Positions 52,493 to 55,363 of a stretch of 55,363 bases of DNA are shown piece after piece. Position numbers and translations under genes: made by a program. Position 1 is the stretch's first letter. Every line of letters begins with the position of its first letter. This DNA comes from Patescibacteria group bacterium. GTDB taxonomy: Bacteria; Patescibacteriota; Gracilibacteria; Peribacterales; Peribacteraceae. Where the stretch lies: NCBI GenBank assembly GCA_018814875.1, contig JAHIYH010000046.1, positions 1-55,363 on the forward strand. The letters run 5' to 3'. Under the pieces are notes generated by a model. The model worked only from the letters and a program-made list of their open reading frames with translations. It searched no databases and was not told where the DNA came from.

Positions 52493-53869
52493 TCATTTTT
52501 GTAACAGCTCTCCATTTCTAAGCAATAGTTTACTTCTTAAATTTTCCAACAATGCCCTCTTCTCACCCATTGTCCCTTTCCTCAGAAGATACTCAACATA
52601 CTTCCGCTGACTAATCTTTTTCGCTTTCTTCTGATTGCTGATTCCAAGTACATCCGATGCAAACCGTGAGAACCGTTCGAACTCATCATCTATTTTTCTC
52701 TTCACCGCTGTAGCATTAAGATCCAATCCATCCAGTAGCTCTATAAGCTGTTCGATCAGATCTTCTTCTCGTACTGGCGGTGCCTTGCAATCACGGCCAC
52801 GCGTTTTTGTACAGCGATAGTAAACGTAGCGTCTCTGCTCACCATTCTTGAGGGTTTTACGCTTCTCATCAGCTGTCACACCAGATCCGCAGTGTCCGCA
52901 TGTCATAAGGCGCGTAAAGGCGAACTCCTTCGACCCCCAGTCTTTCGTTTGACCGTCTGATAGACATCGCTGCACTTCGTCAAAAAGTTGTTGGCTTACA
53001 AGTGGCTCATGATCTCCTTGGTACCATTTACCACTTCCAATCGGATACTCGAATCTGGAAGTGTAGTACGCATTATGGAGCACCTTATAGACCATACTGA
53101 GCGTAAGCATTTTCCCTGCTCTTGTACGAAACCCAGCATCGCAGATCCGCTTGTGAAGATCGCGTCCACTCATCTTTTCATACGCAACTTTTTCGTACAT
53201 CTCTTTAATAAAAGGAGCACGTACAGGATCAACAGTTACACGACTTCTGTTTTCACCGGGTTTGCGCTCCGTGAGATACCCGAGTCCGGGCATACATGGG
53301 CGATAGCCCATCTCTGCTCGTGCTTTCATGCCACGTTTCACATTGATTCCTCGATTGTCGTTCTCTAGCTTCGCCTGTGAGCATAGGATCATAAGGAGAA
53401 ACTTCTCATTTGGGTTATTCGTAAACCGCTGACTATGGCAGCGTATTTCTTTGAGCTGGCCTCGGTCCATAAGATCAACCAGTGTTCCCAAATCGCCAGC
53501 GTTTCTGCTCAGACGATCAGGAGCCCATGTGAGGATGCCACCGAATAGTCCTTTCTGAATATCCTCTAATAGCGTGTTGTATACAGGTCGATGTCCTGAT
53601 GCTTTTGCAGAGTGACTCTCGCGTCTGACTTCCGTTATCTTCAGCCCTTCACGCTTTGCGATTGTCATCATCTCCGCAATCTGTGAATCAATGGACATTG
53701 CCTGACGCTCATCATCTTCCGAGGATTTTCTCGCATACAAGCAGTACTTCACCTTCTCTGTTTCTGTATGTCCGTCTTGGGTTGGCGGATCTGTCCGCTC
53801 TGCCTGTGCCGATGGTGGTTTGGTTAGAGTTGCTGTAGTCATAGATGGTGTGGAAATTTCTACACACAT
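52493..53869 (-). CDS. Large serine recombinase
   Basis: A site-specific recombinase of about 458 residues. Catalytic domain: YCLYARKSSEDDERQAMSID with the nucleophilic Ser, then GGILTWAPDRLSRN. The Recombinase domain follows (GLGYLTERKPGENRSRVTV, GRDLHKRICDAGFRTRAGK). A zinc ribbon with MTCGHCGSG and YYRCTKTRGRDCKAP comes next, then a C-terminal coiled coil. Start either ATG 53869 or ATG 53839; the first 35 residues are not conserved. It is the probable integrase/excisionase of the island or a part of it. It is convergent with the small-gene cluster. Confidence 0.92.
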   Translation of the reverse strand: MCVEISTPSMTTATLTKPPSAQAERTDPPTQDGHTETEKVKYCLYARKSSEDDERQAMSIDSQIAEMMTIAKREGLKITEVRRESHSAKASGHRPVYNTLLEDIQKGLFGGILTWAPDRLSRNAGDLGTLVDLMDRGQLKEIRCHSQRFTNNPNEKFLLMILCSQAKLENDNRGINVKRGMKARAEMGYRPCMPGLGYLTERKPGENRSRVTVDPVRAPFIKEMYEKVAYEKMSGRDLHKRICDAGFRTRAGKMLTLSMVYKVLHNAYYTSRFEYPIGSGKWYQGDHEPLVSQQLFDEVQRCLSDGQTKDWGSKEFAFTRLMTCGHCGSGVTADEKRKTLKNGEQRRYVYYRCTKTRGRDCKAPPVREEDLIEQLIELLDGLDLNATAVKRKIDDEFERFSRFASDVLGISNQKKAKKISQRKYVEYLLRKGTMGEKRALLENLRSKLLLRNGELLQK

Positions 53870-53937
53870 CAATGACGCTGACCGTCTTGGGTATCCAGTC
53901 AGTTCCGTGCCAGAACACCGATGAAGTCCAGGCCAAT

Positions 53938-54174
53938 TTACTTCTCGAAAAGGTCTAGGGGATTGATATCCAGCCCCTTTGCTATTTTCTCGATTGTACT
54001 CAGATGCATATCCTCCTGCGAGCTACCCTCGTAGCGCTGATACTGCTTGTATTCCATACCACATAGATCCGCTACATCCTCTTGAGTAAGGCCTCGGTCT
54101 TGTCTGAGACGCTTGAGGTTCTTCGCCACTATTGATGTGAGTCTTCGCACAGAAATAGTATCTGTTTTGTGCAC
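53938..54174 (-). CDS. XRE-family transcriptional regulator
   Basis: A 78-residue, single-domain Cro/CI-type helix-turn-helix protein: VAKNLKRLRQDRGLTQEDVA, DLCGMEYKQYQRYEGSSQ, HLSTIEKIAKGLDINPLDLF. Begins with GTG. It lies just upstream of the recombinase gene on the same strand (about 65 nt), which makes control of the recombinase likely. Such small regulators often act as controller proteins for restriction systems. Confidence 0.9.
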   Translation of the reverse strand: MHKTDTISVRRLTSIVAKNLKRLRQDRGLTQEDVADLCGMEYKQYQRYEGSSQEDMHLSTIEKIAKGLDINPLDLFEK

Positions 54175-54343
54175 GATTGTTTACACCAACTTTACAGTTG
54201 GTGTTCAAAGAGTAATATTTAGGTCATTGCAATATATAAGCTGCAAGGCGACATAATTGGTAATCCGCCAGATGAAGCTCAGAAAGTCGCTTCGCAGCTC
54301 CATATAAGCCTGCTAGAAGGGTACGCATTTCCCATTAAACCTT

Positions 54344-55288
54344 ATGACACTCATCATTTCACAGAACGGCAAAGACGCGAAACGTATTGCTCGCACCAGC
54401 TTCGGCAACGAGGCGGAGTTGCAACAGTACATCCATGAAAACCCTGAAGTGATCCCGCTCAACGATATCGATGAAGACATTCGCCTTCTTATTCTCGCCC
54501 GCGAATTCTATACAGAGAGCGGTCCCATTGATGCCGTGGGAGTCGATGCTACGGGTCAGTTATATCTGATTGAAACCAAGCTCTACAAAAATCTGGATAA
54601 GCGTTATGTCGTTGCTCAAGTGCTCGACTACGGCGCTTCACTCTGGCGACACTACAATGACTTTGATTCCTTCCGTGCCGCACTTGATGGAAAGGTGCAG
54701 GAAAAGTGGAAGATGTCATTGGAGGAAAAATTAATTGAATTCTTTGATCTCTCTCCGGAAGAAATACCCGATCTGCTCAGTTCCATGCGCAACAACCTCG
54801 ACGAAGGATTATTTAAGTTCGTAGTACTTATGGACCAGCTACACGATCGTCTCAAGGATCTGTTACGGTTCATAAATCGATACAGCCGTTTTGGCTTCTA
54901 CGCAGTCGAGGTGGAATACTACAAACACGACAGCTATGAAATCATGATTCCAAGACTGTTTGGAGCCGAGGTTAAAAAAGACACAGATGTTAGTCATTCA
55001 AGAGAACGTCGTACCTATACGGCAGATTGGCATTTCCAAGGAAAGGCAGAAAGCCTTCGCCCGATTTATGATCTACTTGAAGAAGAATTGGTCAAGGCTA
55101 GTTCTGACATCGCCGTTGTTCCAGTTAAATATTATATAAGCGTTAAGTCGGGATCACACAAGTTGTTTAGTATATGGATTACTTCTTCACTTGGACTCTA
55201 TTTTTCCAAATGTAAACGTGAGGAATCAATAACTACCGGTAGAACCGGTAGTTTGGGGAAGCCCCCTATAAGGGGGCAGCTAAAGTGA
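54344..55288 (+). CDS. DUF91/NucS-like PD-(D/E)XK nuclease-fold protein
   Basis: A 314-residue protein. N-terminal part: SFGNEAELQQYIHENPEVIP and GPIDAVGVDATGQLYLIETK, an endonuclease NucS/DUF91-type core with D-(E)xK active-site pattern, then DLLRFINRYSRFGFYAVEVE, a hallmark of this uncharacterised group. The C-terminal part (residues about 200-290) is alpha/beta. The last 17-20 residues (TTGRTGSLGKPPIRGQLK) are encoded by a REP-like double hairpin, so the natural end may have been replaced by repeat insertion. Probably a DNA-damage or defence nuclease. Confidence 0.7.
   Translation: MTLIISQNGKDAKRIARTSFGNEAELQQYIHENPEVIPLNDIDEDIRLLILAREFYTESGPIDAVGVDATGQLYLIETKLYKNLDKRYVVAQVLDYGASLWRHYNDFDSFRAALDGKVQEKWKMSLEEKLIEFFDLSPEEIPDLLSSMRNNLDEGLFKFVVLMDQLHDRLKDLLRFINRYSRFGFYAVEVEYYKHDSYEIMIPRLFGAEVKKDTDVSHSRERRTYTADWHFQGKAESLRPIYDLLEEELVKASSDIAVVPVKYYISVKSGSHKLFSIWITSSLGLYFSKCKREESITTGRTGSLGKPPIRGQLK
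55232..55277. repeat. REP-like double hairpin
   Basis: First stem: ACTACCGGT and its exact complement around loop AGA (55232-55252). Then TTGGGGAA, and a second stem GCCCCCT-ATA-AGGGGGC (55261-55277). This paired-hairpin form resembles REP elements moved by IS200-type (Y1) transposases. It overlaps the 3' end of the DUF91-like gene and may act as its terminator. Confidence 0.7.
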
Positions 55289-55296
55289 CTCAGGGA

Positions 55297-55363
55297 TTAA
55301 TTCCAGTTGAAATCCATTTGGGGATTGTCGTCCTGGTGTTTATCTTCTTCATATTGTCTGCGA
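55297..55363 (-). CDS. Possible C-terminus of a minus-strand gene leaving the window
   Basis: A minus-strand frame ending at TAA (55297-55299) reads RRQYEEDKHQDDNPQMDF then NWN, an acidic, hydrophilic tail. Only 21 codons are visible; another frame is also open. Tentative. Confidence 0.3.
   Translation of the reverse strand, partial: RRQYEEDKHQDDNPQMDFNWN

Noticed and set aside
54344-55288. Frameshifted or truncated nuclease gene
   Set aside because: The frame stays intact up to the REP-like hairpin and the core domains are complete; the altered tail is reported instead of calling a pseudogene.

Overview
The window looks like a chromosomal segment of a Candidate Phyla Radiation (Patescibacteria) bacterium, most likely of the Peregrinibacteria/Peribacteria type. 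This is inferred from gene content and style, not from a marker-gene search. Pointers are an archaeal/eukaryotic-type ProRS, DUF3048 and bacterial PH-domain membrane proteins, a four-helix-bundle protein, a membrane pyrophosphatase, very few visible Shine-Dalgarno sequences, and intergenic spacers filled with short tandem word repeats arranged as inverted repeats. TGA is used as a normal stop, so this is not a Gracilibacteria/SR1-type recoded genome.

Positions 1-38,600 are core chromosome. In order: tRNA-Glu(CTC); a PH-domain membrane protein; uvrC carrying an inserted acetyltransferase domain; a GT2 glycosyltransferase; rplY; DUF3048; a four-helix-bundle protein; a fusion of ATP-grasp, RimB-like and DUF1704 metalloprotease domains beside a 7TM inactive-transglutaminase-type membrane protein; an HPF-like protein; a four-gene operon of unknown function (11,515-17,255) ending in a 1,350-residue membrane-associated protein; a RecB/Cas4-like nuclease; a PAP2-related protein; proS; a Lys-rich histone-like protein; a secreted protein; hppA; ppnN; a pyrimidine group pyrG-pyrD-pyrK; TspO; a set of an MscS channel, a PH-domain protein and a small membrane protein; a corA broken by an in-frame TAG; a RelBE-like toxin-antitoxin pair; mntP; and an ABC exporter. 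Two inverted copies of a 98-100 bp MITE-like element lie at 21.75 kb and 29.5 kb.

Positions 38,600-55,363 form an accessory island beginning just after tRNA-Glu(TTC) and a degenerate tRNA-like duplication. The word repeats stop here and defence genes begin. Cassette A is a C5-cytosine methyltransferase, a GHKL (MORC/MutL-like) ATPase fused to a C-terminal Ymh/HEPN RNase-like domain, and an OLD-type AAA-TOPRIM nuclease. Cassette B is an SNF2 helicase followed by type III Mod and Res. A type I HsdR C-terminal remnant lies between them. Next come a LexA/UmuD-type S24 repressor facing its operator and three small genes, a large serine recombinase, an XRE regulator, a DUF91/NucS-like nuclease-fold protein and a REP-like double hairpin.

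The strongest candidate for an undescribed system is cassette A. Methylation may mark self DNA, the GHKL ATPase may sense or clamp DNA, and the HEPN and OLD/TOPRIM domains could be RNA- and DNA-cutting effectors. The amidoligase-type fusion with its 7TM partner and the four-gene operon are secondary candidates.
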